A stretch of 5,993 bases of DNA, taken from NCBI GenBank assembly GCA_903928755.1, contig CAIYSH010000155.1, forward strand, positions 1 through 5,993, read 5' to 3'. The DNA comes from an uncultured Alphaproteobacteria bacterium. Its GTDB lineage: Bacteria; Pseudomonadota; Alphaproteobacteria; Caulobacterales; Caulobacteraceae. The translations under genes and the position numbers were made by a program. This document shows, piece by piece, positions 1-5,993 of this stretch. Numbering within the stretch: the stretch's first letter is position 1; the number at the start of each line of letters is the position of its first letter. The notes under the pieces were generated by a model. The model saw only the letters and a list, made by a program, of their open reading frames with translations, ran no database searches and was not told where the DNA came from.

Positions 1-891
1 CTTGATCTGGGCTTCGGTCAGCCTGCGGCGGAATTCCGGGTCATCAATCATCCGCCCGCCCCCGTCAGAGGCTTCCAGGCTGGCGATCTTCCTGACCTTG
101 TTCAGCTGGTTGGTGAGGCCCGGCGCATAGGCCCCGCCCCGCTCGAACTGCAGCAGGTATTTGGCGTAGGTCCATCCCTGGTCCTCCTCGCCAATGCGAT
201 TGGCAACCGGTACCCGGACATTGTCGAAGAAGACCTGATTGATCTCCTGCTCGCCCTCGGCCGGGCCGTCCAGGGTGGGCAGGGGCACTATGGTGATCCC
301 AGGCGTCTTCATGTCCAGCAGCAGGAAGCTGATACCCTTCTGCTTGATCGGATCGACGCTGGTGCGGACCAGACAGAACATCCAGTCGGCCCATTGGGCA
401 TAGGTGGTCCAGATCTTGGGGCCGTTCAGCACATAGTGGTCGCCATCCCGCTCGGCCTTCATGGACAGGGAGGCGAGGTCCGACCCCGAACCTGGCTCTG
501 AATAACCCTGACACCACCAGACATCGGTGGAGAGGATTTTTGGCAGATGCCGGGCTTTCTGTTCCGGCGTGCCGAAGGCCATGACCACGGGGGCGCACAT
601 GCGCAGACCCATGTTTGAGGTTTCCGGCGCGCCTGCCAGGGCCATCTCCATATCGAAGATGAACTTCTTGGCGTGGCTCCAGCCCGTGCCGCCATATTCC
701 ACCGGCCAGTCCGGCGCGATCCAGCCCTTGTCATGCAGGGCCTTCAGCCAGCGGACCTGACCGGCCTTGTCGATGTGGTGGTTCTTGGACTGTGCGGACC
801 GGGCCCGCATGTCTTCGTCAAAGTTCTCGTCGATGAAGGCCCGCACCTCGTCACGGAAGGCGAGATCTTCAGCGGAAAAATCCAGATCCAT
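1..891 (-). CDS. Acyl-CoA dehydrogenase, C-terminus beyond the window edge
   Basis: FAD-dependent flavoenzyme family that forms the alpha,beta double bond of an acyl-CoA and passes electrons to electron-transfer flavoprotein; cytoplasmic. The visible 297 residues run without a stop to base 1; family members are usually about 380-400 residues, so roughly the last quarter is missing. The N-terminal helical domain (about 5-120) includes APDWPVEYGGTGW at 59-71. The middle beta domain carries the flavin/substrate signature QGYSEPGSGSDLASL at 128-142 and NGPKIWTTYAQWAD at 156-169. The C-terminal helical domain begins near 240 with LLQFERGG at 246-253. By family knowledge, E250 sits where isovaleryl- and long-chain-type enzymes place their catalytic glutamate; this alignment is my inference. 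The ATG at 891 is supported by GGAAAGG at 900-906, eight bases upstream. It follows the ABM gene by 39 bp, suggesting one operon. The substrate cannot be told; the sequence resembles FadE/PimC-like large-subunit enzymes. Confidence 0.93.
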   Translation of the reverse strand, partial: MDLDFSAEDLAFRDEVRAFIDENFDEDMRARSAQSKNHHIDKAGQVRWLKALHDKGWIAPDWPVEYGGTGWSHAKKFIFDMEMALAGAPETSNMGLRMCAPVVMAFGTPEQKARHLPKILSTDVWWCQGYSEPGSGSDLASLSMKAERDGDHYVLNGPKIWTTYAQWADWMFCLVRTSVDPIKQKGISFLLLDMKTPGITIVPLPTLDGPAEGEQEINQVFFDNVRVPVANRIGEEDQGWTYAKYLLQFERGGAYAPGLTNQLNKVRKIASLEASDGGGRMIDDPEFRRRLTEAQIK

Positions 892-930
892 TTTGAAATC
901 CTTTCCAGATTCAAGGTGCGGGTATCGGGT

Positions 931-1218
931 CTAGACCCCGTCGAGGTATTCAATTTCCGGACGGCCGCCCATGCAGGGGCCCATCTTCGGACCGGCCGCC
1001 TTGAAGTATTCGGTCTGGCCGTGGGCGCTCAGGGCGTCCTGGTCGGCATAAAGCTCGAGCACCTTGTAGACCTGCGGATTGCTGCGGCTCTTGGTCAGTT
1101 GATAGGCCAGATTGCCCGGCTCATTGGCCCGGACCTGTTTGGCCAGTTCGGTGAAGATGGCTTCGAATTCCGCATTTTTGCCTTCAGCCACCGTCAAGGT
1201 CGCGATCACGCCGATCAT
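931..1218 (-). CDS. Small ABM-fold protein, putative quinol monooxygenase (YgiN-like)
   Basis: A 95-residue protein of the antibiotic biosynthesis monooxygenase (dimeric alpha/beta barrel) family. Members oxidise quinols or polyketide-like aromatics without a metal or flavin, and many are uncharacterised. Visible family features are the first strand MIGVIATLTVAEGK (1-14), a helix to about residue 31, NEPGNLAYQLTKS (32-44), and the strand-helix segment VYKVLELYADQDALSAH (50-66) followed by YFKAAGP. H66 matches the conserved histidine of the AHxxTxxFK-type motif. The full domain length is present. The reading frame stays open another 20 codons upstream, but the ATG at 1218 is chosen because family similarity starts there and GGGAG lies seven bases upstream. 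It is 39 bp ahead of the acyl-CoA dehydrogenase and probably co-transcribed with it. Its leader can fold so as to mask the ribosome-binding site. The fold is confident; the substrate is unknown, and a non-enzymatic or stress role is possible. Confidence 0.9.
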   Translation of the reverse strand: MIGVIATLTVAEGKNAEFEAIFTELAKQVRANEPGNLAYQLTKSRSNPQVYKVLELYADQDALSAHGQTEYFKAAGPKMGPCMGGRPEIEYLDGV

Positions 1219-1225
1219 AGGTTCA

Positions 1226-1251
1226 CTCCCAACAATTGTTTGAAACGGGAG
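1226..1251 (-). promoter_or_regulatory. Ribosome-binding site of the ABM gene inside a possible hairpin
   Basis: On the minus strand GGGAG (1226-1230) lies seven bases before the ATG at 1218 and decides that start over the upstream in-frame extension. The same transcript carries CUCCC (1247-1251) upstream, which pairs perfectly with GGGAG. Between them lies the perfect 10-base palindrome AACAATTGTT (1231-1240), able to form an inner AAC/GUU stem directly stacked on the GGGAG pairing, with six unpaired bases (1241-1246) on one side. The ribosome-binding site call is solid; a regulatory role for the fold is inference. Confidence 0.5.
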
Positions 1252-1319
1252 GTTAGATGCGCAGCACGAGGGCGGCAAGCCGTCGCGCTGTATGACGTAG
1301 CGTGAAGGTCAGAGAAAAA

Positions 1320-1607
1320 TCAGGGGCGGTCGTTCCAGCCATAGGCAACCCAATGGTGGCCGCCCAGATTACGGGCCTCCAGCACACCGTCCTCTGCCTT
1401 GGGGGATGCCGTCCGACGGGCACGCTGGGCGAGCCCCGCAAGACCCAGCAGGGCAGACGACATGACGGCAATCACAACGACAGTCGCAGCGGCGAAGACG
1501 GCCAGCACCGCCCCGATTGCCACGGCTGCAGCCGTCGCCAGTGCCCCGCCCAGCATGGCGATGCTCCGGAAGGCAGAACCGTATTTAGGCGCTTCGTTTC
1601 TGACCAT
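1320..1607 (-). CDS. Small membrane protein of unknown function
   Basis: I do not recognise this 95-residue protein as a named family. A short charged N-terminus (MVRNEAPKYGSAFR) is followed by an almost unbroken hydrophobic, Ala/Val/Gly-rich stretch at about residues 16-59. That is long enough for two closely spaced membrane helices, giving a hairpin in the inner membrane. It ends in a basic QRARR segment near 61-65. The C-terminal tail of about 30 residues contains EARNLGGHHWVAYGWNDRP, an aromatic, His/Trp-rich ending that looks constrained rather than random. The ATG at 1607 has AGGA (1613-1616) five bases upstream, and TGA is at 1320-1322. G/C-ending codons, the ribosome-binding site and position between two same-strand genes (about 100 bp gaps each side) support a real gene. 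A single long transmembrane helix is the alternative. No function can be assigned. Confidence 0.72.
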   Translation of the reverse strand: MVRNEAPKYGSAFRSIAMLGGALATAAAVAIGAVLAVFAAATVVVIAVMSSALLGLAGLAQRARRTASPKAEDGVLEARNLGGHHWVAYGWNDRP

Positions 1608-1646
1608 TGCGATCCTACCCCACCATCATCCTGACGGTTGCCTGAC

Positions 1647-1676
1647 ATACTTCGTGGCTGCCAGGCGCAACGTCAA
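1647..1676 (-). promoter_or_regulatory. Possible promoter for the small membrane protein gene
   Basis: In the 102-bp gap after the J-domain gene, the minus strand reads TTGACG (1671-1676), a full match to the usual alphaproteobacterial -35 element. Eighteen bases on is a poor -10 candidate, AAGTAT (1647-1652). Initiation near 1640 would give a leader of about 30 bases that includes the AGGA ribosome-binding site. The -35 match is good, the -10 weak. Confidence 0.3.
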
Positions 1677-1709
1677 CAAGGCGCGCATCAATATTACGAC
1701 AAATCAGGC

Positions 1710-2405
1710 TCATGATGTCTCATTGAGCGTCAGGCTGCGACGCTCGCGCATGATGGCGTCATAGGCGGCATTGATTGCGGCGGCCTTGGCCTCGGCGACC
1801 TCAACATACTCACTGGGCAGGCCCCTGGCCCGGGCCCTGTCAGGGTGGGCCTCACTGAGCTGGGCACGCCAGAGCTTGCGGACCTCTTCATCCGGGGCAT
1901 CCGGAGCGATCGACAGGACCGCATAGGGATCATCGGTGGCCAGGCCCAGATGGGTTGCCTTCAGGCGTCGAAACGTCAGGGGCGAAAACCCGAAGAGGCT
2001 TGAGACCGTTTCGAGATAGACCAGCTCGTCATCCGTCACGACGCCATCTGATCGGGCGATGTGGAACAGCCCGTCCAGCACATCTTCAAGCAGACCCGGA
2101 CAGTTGCGGTACCGTTTGGCCAGACGCTTGGCATAGCTCTCATAGCCATGGGTGGTCTGGCGGGCGAGGTCGTAAAGGCGAAGTATGTTCTTCTCGGACC
2201 CGCCATCCGTCTGGAAGACCTCGAAAAACGCGTCATATTCCTGGATGTTGGCGCGACCGTCGGCCTTGGCCAGCTTGGCCCCAAGCGCCGTCACCGCCGT
2301 TGAGAACGCCGGATCTTCGCCGGGCAGGCCCGGAGGGCAATCGCCGTCTTCACAGCCGTCCGGCCGTCTGACAGCCCGCCCTGCAATGTTGCGCCAAAAG
2401 CTCAT
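1710..2405 (-). CDS. TerB-like/J-domain protein (DjlA-type co-chaperone without a membrane anchor)
   Basis: This 231-residue protein joins an N-terminal TerB-like helical domain (about 34-155) to a C-terminal J domain (about 158-223), the architecture of DjlA-like co-chaperones. J domains stimulate ATP hydrolysis by DnaK/Hsp70. DPYAVLSIAP (159-168) opens the J domain; the essential HPD triad is H187-P188-D189, and AAAINAAYDAIM (208-219) is the third-helix segment. The TerB part shows an internal pair, KADGRANIQEYDAF (47-60) and RSDGVVTDDELVYL (118-131), each with the acidic ADG/SDG...E pattern of the family. E. coli DjlA has an N-terminal membrane helix; here the N-terminus MSFWRNIAGRAVRR lacks one and is followed by two cysteines (C18, C23), so a cytosolic protein is likely. 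The ATG at 2405 is preferred over a TTG at 2474, which would add 23 non-conserved-looking residues and nearly touch the divergent gene. The ribosome-binding site is weak (GGA at 2414-2416). Confidence 0.88.
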   Translation of the reverse strand: MSFWRNIAGRAVRRPDGCEDGDCPPGLPGEDPAFSTAVTALGAKLAKADGRANIQEYDAFFEVFQTDGGSEKNILRLYDLARQTTHGYESYAKRLAKRYRNCPGLLEDVLDGLFHIARSDGVVTDDELVYLETVSSLFGFSPLTFRRLKATHLGLATDDPYAVLSIAPDAPDEEVRKLWRAQLSEAHPDRARARGLPSEYVEVAEAKAAAINAAYDAIMRERRSLTLNETS

Positions 2406-2419
2406 AGGAGTATCCAGAT

Positions 2420-2448
2420 GCTTTAGGCCCTCCCTGCGTTCCTGACAA
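2420..2448 (-). promoter_or_regulatory. Possible promoter for the J-domain gene, giving a near-leaderless mRNA
   Basis: On the minus strand TTGTCAG (2442-2448) is followed after 14 bases by CCTAAAGC (2420-2427). The Caulobacter housekeeping consensus is TTGACGS, 10-14 bases, GCTANAWC, so the second element matches at six of eight positions and the first at about five of seven. Initiation six to eight bases beyond would fall near 2412-2414, leaving under ten leader bases before the ATG at 2405. This fits the absence of a good ribosome-binding site. Prediction by eye only. Confidence 0.3.
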
Positions 2449-2477
2449 CGCGAACCATAGCCGCAGAGTCTCAAGCT

Positions 2478-5400
2478 TTGGACGAAAAATGGCAGTTCTG
2501 GATCGACCGTGGCGGGACGTTCACCGATGTGATCGGGGCTCTAGGCGATCAGCCCGAAGTCTCTGCCAAATTCCTCTCCGCCTCCCCGGCCTATGCAGAC
2601 GCTGCAGTGGCTGCCATGCGCAGCCTGATGGGCGTCGCTGAAGGTGCGCCGTTTCCTGCCGATCAGGTGGAGTCCATCCGCATGGGCTCGACGGTCGCCA
2701 CCAATGCCCTCCTGGAGCGACGTGGGGCGAAGACCCTGTTCCTGACCACCCGGGGTTTTGCCGACGCCCTGGTGATCGGCGACCAGTCCCGGCCTGACCT
2801 CTTCGCCCTGGACCTGACCCGTCCACCGCCCCTCTATGCAGGGGTTGTCGAGGCTGACGAACGGCTTGCCGCCGACGGCACTGTGGTCCTCGCCCTCGAC
2901 ACAGACGCTCTGAGGCTGGTCCTGCAGACAGCGGTAGCAGAAGGCTATGAGGCCCTCGCCGTGGCCTTCCTGCATTCTGACCTCAACCCGGCGCACGAGG
3001 TCCTCTCCGGCGAAATCGCCCGGTCCGTCGGCTTTCCCTTCGTCGCCCTGAGCCATGAGGTCAGCCCCCTGCCCCGGTTCATCCCCCGGGCGGAAACCAC
3101 GGTCGCCGACGCCTATCTGACGCCGGTCCTGCAGGCCTATGTTCAGCAGGTGGCACGGGCCGTAAACGGTGCGCCCCTGCATTTCATGACCTCGGCAGGC
3201 GGCCTCGTGCGGGCCGATGGGTTCCGTGGCCGCGACGCCGTCGTGTCCGGTCCGGCGGGCGGCGTCGTCGGCGTGGCCGAAACCGCACGGCAGGCCGGGG
3301 CAGAGGCGGTCATCGGTTTCGACATGGGCGGTACCTCCACCGATGTCTGTCGCTATGCCGGAACCCTTGAGCGCCGGGATGTGGCCAGGGTCGCCGGGAT
3401 CCGCCTGCGCAGTCCCATGCTGGATGTGGAGACCGTTGCCGCGGGCGGCGGCTCCATATTGAGTTTTGATGGCCACAGGGCGCGGTCGGGGCCGCATTCC
3501 GCCGGGGCCAATCCGGGACCGGCGGCCTACGGACGCGGTGGACCGGCGACGGTCACTGACGCCAATCTGGTTCTGGGCCGCCTGCACCCGGACTACTTTC
3601 CCCACATTTTCGGCCCCTCTGCGGATCAGCCTCTGTATCTGGCCGCGGCCCGGTCGCGGCTGGCCGACCTTGCGGCCGCCATGGGGCAGGATAGCATCGA
3701 AGCCGCCGCCGAGGGCTTCGTCGCGGTGGCCATTGAGCAGACCGCCCAGGCCGTGCGCCGCATCTCCACGGAGCGTGGCTTTGACCCCCGGGATCATGCC
3801 CTGGTCGCCTTTGGCGGTGCCGCTGGCCAGACCGCCTGCCAGGCCGCCGAGGCCCTGGGAATCAACACCATCCTCTGCCCACGCCATGGAAGCGTCCTGT
3901 CGGCCTGGGGCATAGGTCAGGCCGCAGTCAGCAGCCTGCGTCAGGCCGGACTGGAAGCCCCCCTGACTGAAGACGGCCTTGGTCGTGCGCGCACCCTGGC
4001 CATAGCGGTGGAGACCCAGGCACGGCAGGCCCTCGCAGAACAGGGTGGTCAGGAGGGGCAGGTCAGGACGACCCTGCGTCTGCGCTATGATGGGGCTGAC
4101 GCCGAATTGCCGGTTCCCGTTTCTGACATCAAGGCCGTGCGGTCAGCCTTCGAGGCCGCCCACCTCCGCCTGTTCGGTTTCATCGAGGCAGAGCGGACCA
4201 TCCTGATCGCTACAGTCGAGGTGGAGGCAACGGCACCAACCACCGGCACAACCCACCATGCCTTGAAATCGTCGGCGGACGGTTGGCTTCAACCATCCAT
4301 ACTCATGTTCGCCCGGGGTCGGCATCACAACGCGCCCGTCGTCCGGGTGGAAAGCTTCGATCAGATCGACGGCCCGGCCCTGATCATCCGGGGCGATACC
4401 CAGATCGCCGTGGCTCCCGGCTGGCGCGCCCGACGGGAGCCAGAGGATCTGGTGCGCCTGACCCGGTTCGACGACGGGCCGGCCAGCGCGGTCGATGCCA
4501 GCCGTCCTGATCCCGTGACCCTGGAACTGTTCAACCGCCGGTTCATGGGGGTGGCTGAGGCCATGGGCGCAGCCCTGGAGCGCACGGCCCATTCGGTGAA
4601 CATCAAGGAGCGGCTGGACTTCTCCTGCGCCCTGTTCGACGCCGAGGGCGGGCTGGTGGCCAACGCTCCACACATGCCGGTTCATCTGGGGTCCATGGGG
4701 GCCAGCGTGCGCACAGTCAGGGATCGTCATCCAGACCTGAGGCCTGGCGATGGCTTTGCCCTGAACAATCCCTATGCCGGAGGGACCCACCTGCCGGACA
4801 TTACGGTCGTCATGCCGATATTTCAGGGCATGGGGCCAGGGCCGACCTTCTATGTGGCCGCAAGGGGCCATCACGCTGATGTCGGCGGCGTCCAGCCGGG
4901 CTCCATGCCGCCCTTCTCGAAGACCCTGGACGAGGAAGGCGTGCTGCTGGACGCCCTTCAAATCCTTCGGGACGGGTGTTTCCTGGAGGGCGAGGCCCTG
5001 GCAGCCTTGCAGTCTGGCCCCTGGCCGTCACGGGCACCCCTTCGAAACCTTGCAGACCTCAAGGCCCAGATTGCTGCATGCCAGGCCGGAGCCCGTGCGG
5101 TCTCGGAGATGATCCACGCCCATGGCGGCGAGGTGGTGGCCCGCTATATGGGCTTCGTCCAGGAAAATGCCGCACAGTCGGTGCGCAAGGCCCTGCGACA
5201 CCTGACAGACGGCTTTTCCAGGGTCCCCATGGACTGTGGCGGCGAGATCGTTGTCCGGACAAGGGTGAATACCGAAGCCGGCGAGGCGACCCTGGACTTC
5301 CGGGCGTCTTCCGATCAGCTGACGTCAAATTTCAATGCGCCCTCGTCCATTGTCGATGCTGCCGCGCTCTATGTGTTCCGCACCCTGGTGGATGACGACA

Positions 5401-5993
5401 TACCGCTGAACGCTGGCTGCCTGCTGCCCCTGAAGATACTGACCCGGCCCGGATCCATGCTCTCACCCGAATGGCCTGCCGCGGTTGTGGCTGGCAATGT
5501 GGAAACCAGCCAGCATGTGGTGGACGCCATCTACCTGGCCCTCGGGGTCATGGCCAACAGCCAGGGGTCAATGAACAATTTCACTTTCGGCGACGAGAGC
5601 CGGCAGTATTACGAGACCCTCTGCGGCGGGGCCGGAGCCACAGCTGATCATCCCGGAGAGTCGGCGATCCATACCCACATGACCAATTCACGGCTGACGG
5701 ACCCTGAGATCCTTGAACGTCGATTTCCCGTACGCGTCGAGACCTTTGCCCGACGGTGGGGATCAGGCGGTGCCGGCGCGCAGGCGGGTGGAGATGGAGC
5801 CGCGCGGTGCATCCGCTTTCTGGCACCCATGGACGCCGCCCTGCTCTCGAGCCGGCGGACCCTTGCGCCGCAGGGGCTGAAGGGCGGTCAGGCGGGCCTT
5901 CCTGGTCGTCAGTGTTTGATCACGGCGTCTGGCGAGGTAAAGGAACTGCCCGGATGTTTTTCGCTCTCGGTCGAAGCCGGAGACCGGATTGAA
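2478..5993 (+). CDS. Single-chain 5-oxoprolinase-type HyuA-HyuB fusion, 3' end beyond the window
   Basis: Likely ATP-dependent hydrolysis of 5-oxo-L-proline to L-glutamate (EC 3.5.2.9), cytosolic; a hydantoinase or another cyclic amide substrate remains possible. The 1172 visible residues are open throughout. HyuA half: WIDRGGTFTDV (8-18), the first nucleotide-binding motif; GSTVATNALLERRG (70-83); SHEVSPLPRFIPR (192-204); TSAGG (238-242); SGPAGG (257-262); and DMGGTSTD (282-289), the second nucleotide motif. The HyuA half closes with GPALII...APGW (632-649). The HyuB half starts near 678 (DPVTLELF): NNPYAGGTHLPD (763-774), RGHHADVGG (796-804) with probable metal ligands, PGSMPP (807-812), AGNVETSQ (1005-1012) and GSMNNFTFGD (1030-1039). 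It ends at GDRIE, where relatives usually have a few more residues, then a glycine-rich TPGGGG-like tail, so little is missing. The start is TTG at 2478: a stop at 2424 and no in-frame ATG or GTG exist before the first motif. The ribosome-binding site is poor. It is divergent from the J-domain gene. Confidence 0.93.
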   Translation, partial: MDEKWQFWIDRGGTFTDVIGALGDQPEVSAKFLSASPAYADAAVAAMRSLMGVAEGAPFPADQVESIRMGSTVATNALLERRGAKTLFLTTRGFADALVIGDQSRPDLFALDLTRPPPLYAGVVEADERLAADGTVVLALDTDALRLVLQTAVAEGYEALAVAFLHSDLNPAHEVLSGEIARSVGFPFVALSHEVSPLPRFIPRAETTVADAYLTPVLQAYVQQVARAVNGAPLHFMTSAGGLVRADGFRGRDAVVSGPAGGVVGVAETARQAGAEAVIGFDMGGTSTDVCRYAGTLERRDVARVAGIRLRSPMLDVETVAAGGGSILSFDGHRARSGPHSAGANPGPAAYGRGGPATVTDANLVLGRLHPDYFPHIFGPSADQPLYLAAARSRLADLAAAMGQDSIEAAAEGFVAVAIEQTAQAVRRISTERGFDPRDHALVAFGGAAGQTACQAAEALGINTILCPRHGSVLSAWGIGQAAVSSLRQAGLEAPLTEDGLGRARTLAIAVETQARQALAEQGGQEGQVRTTLRLRYDGADAELPVPVSDIKAVRSAFEAAHLRLFGFIEAERTILIATVEVEATAPTTGTTHHALKSSADGWLQPSILMFARGRHHNAPVVRVESFDQIDGPALIIRGDTQIAVAPGWRARREPEDLVRLTRFDDGPASAVDASRPDPVTLELFNRRFMGVAEAMGAALERTAHSVNIKERLDFSCALFDAEGGLVANAPHMPVHLGSMGASVRTVRDRHPDLRPGDGFALNNPYAGGTHLPDITVVMPIFQGMGPGPTFYVAARGHHADVGGVQPGSMPPFSKTLDEEGVLLDALQILRDGCFLEGEALAALQSGPWPSRAPLRNLADLKAQIAACQAGARAVSEMIHAHGGEVVARYMGFVQENAAQSVRKALRHLTDGFSRVPMDCGGEIVVRTRVNTEAGEATLDFRASSDQLTSNFNAPSSIVDAAALYVFRTLVDDDIPLNAGCLLPLKILTRPGSMLSPEWPAAVVAGNVETSQHVVDAIYLALGVMANSQGSMNNFTFGDESRQYYETLCGGAGATADHPGESAIHTHMTNSRLTDPEILERRFPVRVETFARRWGSGGAGAQAGGDGAARCIRFLAPMDAALLSSRRTLAPQGLKGGQAGLPGRQCLITASGEVKELPGCFSLSVEAGDRIE

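Noticed and set aside
1271..1284. Stem-loop GGCGG-CAAG-CCGTC between the small membrane protein and the ABM gene, considered as a terminator
   Set aside because: The stem has only five pairs including one G-U, and no T-run follows it on the minus strand.
1294..1301. GCTACGTC on the minus strand, close to the alphaproteobacterial -10 consensus GCTANAWC
   Set aside because: No -35-like sequence is found 10-14 bases upstream, so a promoter for the ABM gene here is not supported on sequence alone.
673..1305. A 210-codon open frame on the plus strand
   Set aside because: It runs antisense through the start of the acyl-CoA dehydrogenase and all of the ABM gene, both of which have clear family motifs.
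1630..1646. Direct repeat of CCTGAC spaced 11 bases, upstream of the small membrane protein gene
   Set aside because: Two six-base copies in a GC-rich region are easily expected by chance, and no third copy or inverted partner is present.
2541..3887. A 448-codon open frame on the minus strand
   Set aside because: It is antisense to the well-conserved HyuA half. Its translation is Gly/Arg/His-rich with no recognisable domain, as expected for an antisense frame in GC-rich coding DNA.
4143..4961. A 272-codon open frame on the minus strand
   Set aside because: It is antisense to the HyuA-HyuB junction and the HyuB motifs. The protein has no family features and no credible ribosome-binding site or promoter.
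2478..5993. Possible frameshift or split between HyuA and HyuB halves
   Set aside because: I followed the frame codon by codon through the junction near 4490-4520 and found no stop. Conserved motifs on both sides are in one frame, so it is a genuine fusion.

Overview
The window is GC-rich, densely coding and has no mobile element, RNA gene, CRISPR array or long repeat that I can see. Codon use (strong G/C at third positions), protein types and the two promoter-like sites that resemble the alphaproteobacterial consensus suggest a Caulobacterales-type alphaproteobacterium (Caulobacter or Phenylobacterium relatives). The lineage is an inference from style, not from a marker gene.

Layout. Four genes lie on the minus strand, reading right to left. 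First is a soluble TerB/J-domain co-chaperone-like protein (2405 to 1710). Then come a 95-residue small membrane protein (1607 to 1320), a 95-residue antibiotic-biosynthesis-monooxygenase (ABM) fold protein (1218 to 931), and an acyl-CoA dehydrogenase (891 to 1) whose C-terminus lies beyond the left edge. The right-hand 59% of the window is one plus-strand gene (2478 to beyond 5993). It encodes a fused HyuA-HyuB protein of the single-chain 5-oxoprolinase type, cut only a little before its expected C-terminus. The two transcription directions diverge from a 72-bp gap at 2406-2477. The largest gaps are about 100 bp, so no long stretch lacks a gene. The two biggest real genes run off the window edges, so the longest closed reading frames here are antisense shadows and are misleading.

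How the genes may work together. The ABM protein and the acyl-CoA dehydrogenase are 39 bp apart and probably co-transcribed; a shared role in acyl-CoA or aromatic/quinone oxidation is possible but unproven. The oxoprolinase would convert 5-oxoproline to glutamate at the cost of ATP. Nothing else here belongs to a glutathione or gamma-glutamyl pathway. The J-domain protein and the small membrane protein have no visible functional link to the rest.

Nothing here amounts to a clearly new system. The points most worth a second look are a hairpin that could mask the ribosome-binding site of the ABM gene, the forced TTG start of the oxoprolinase with no good ribosome-binding site, a near-leaderless promoter arrangement for the J-domain gene, and the unassigned small membrane protein.
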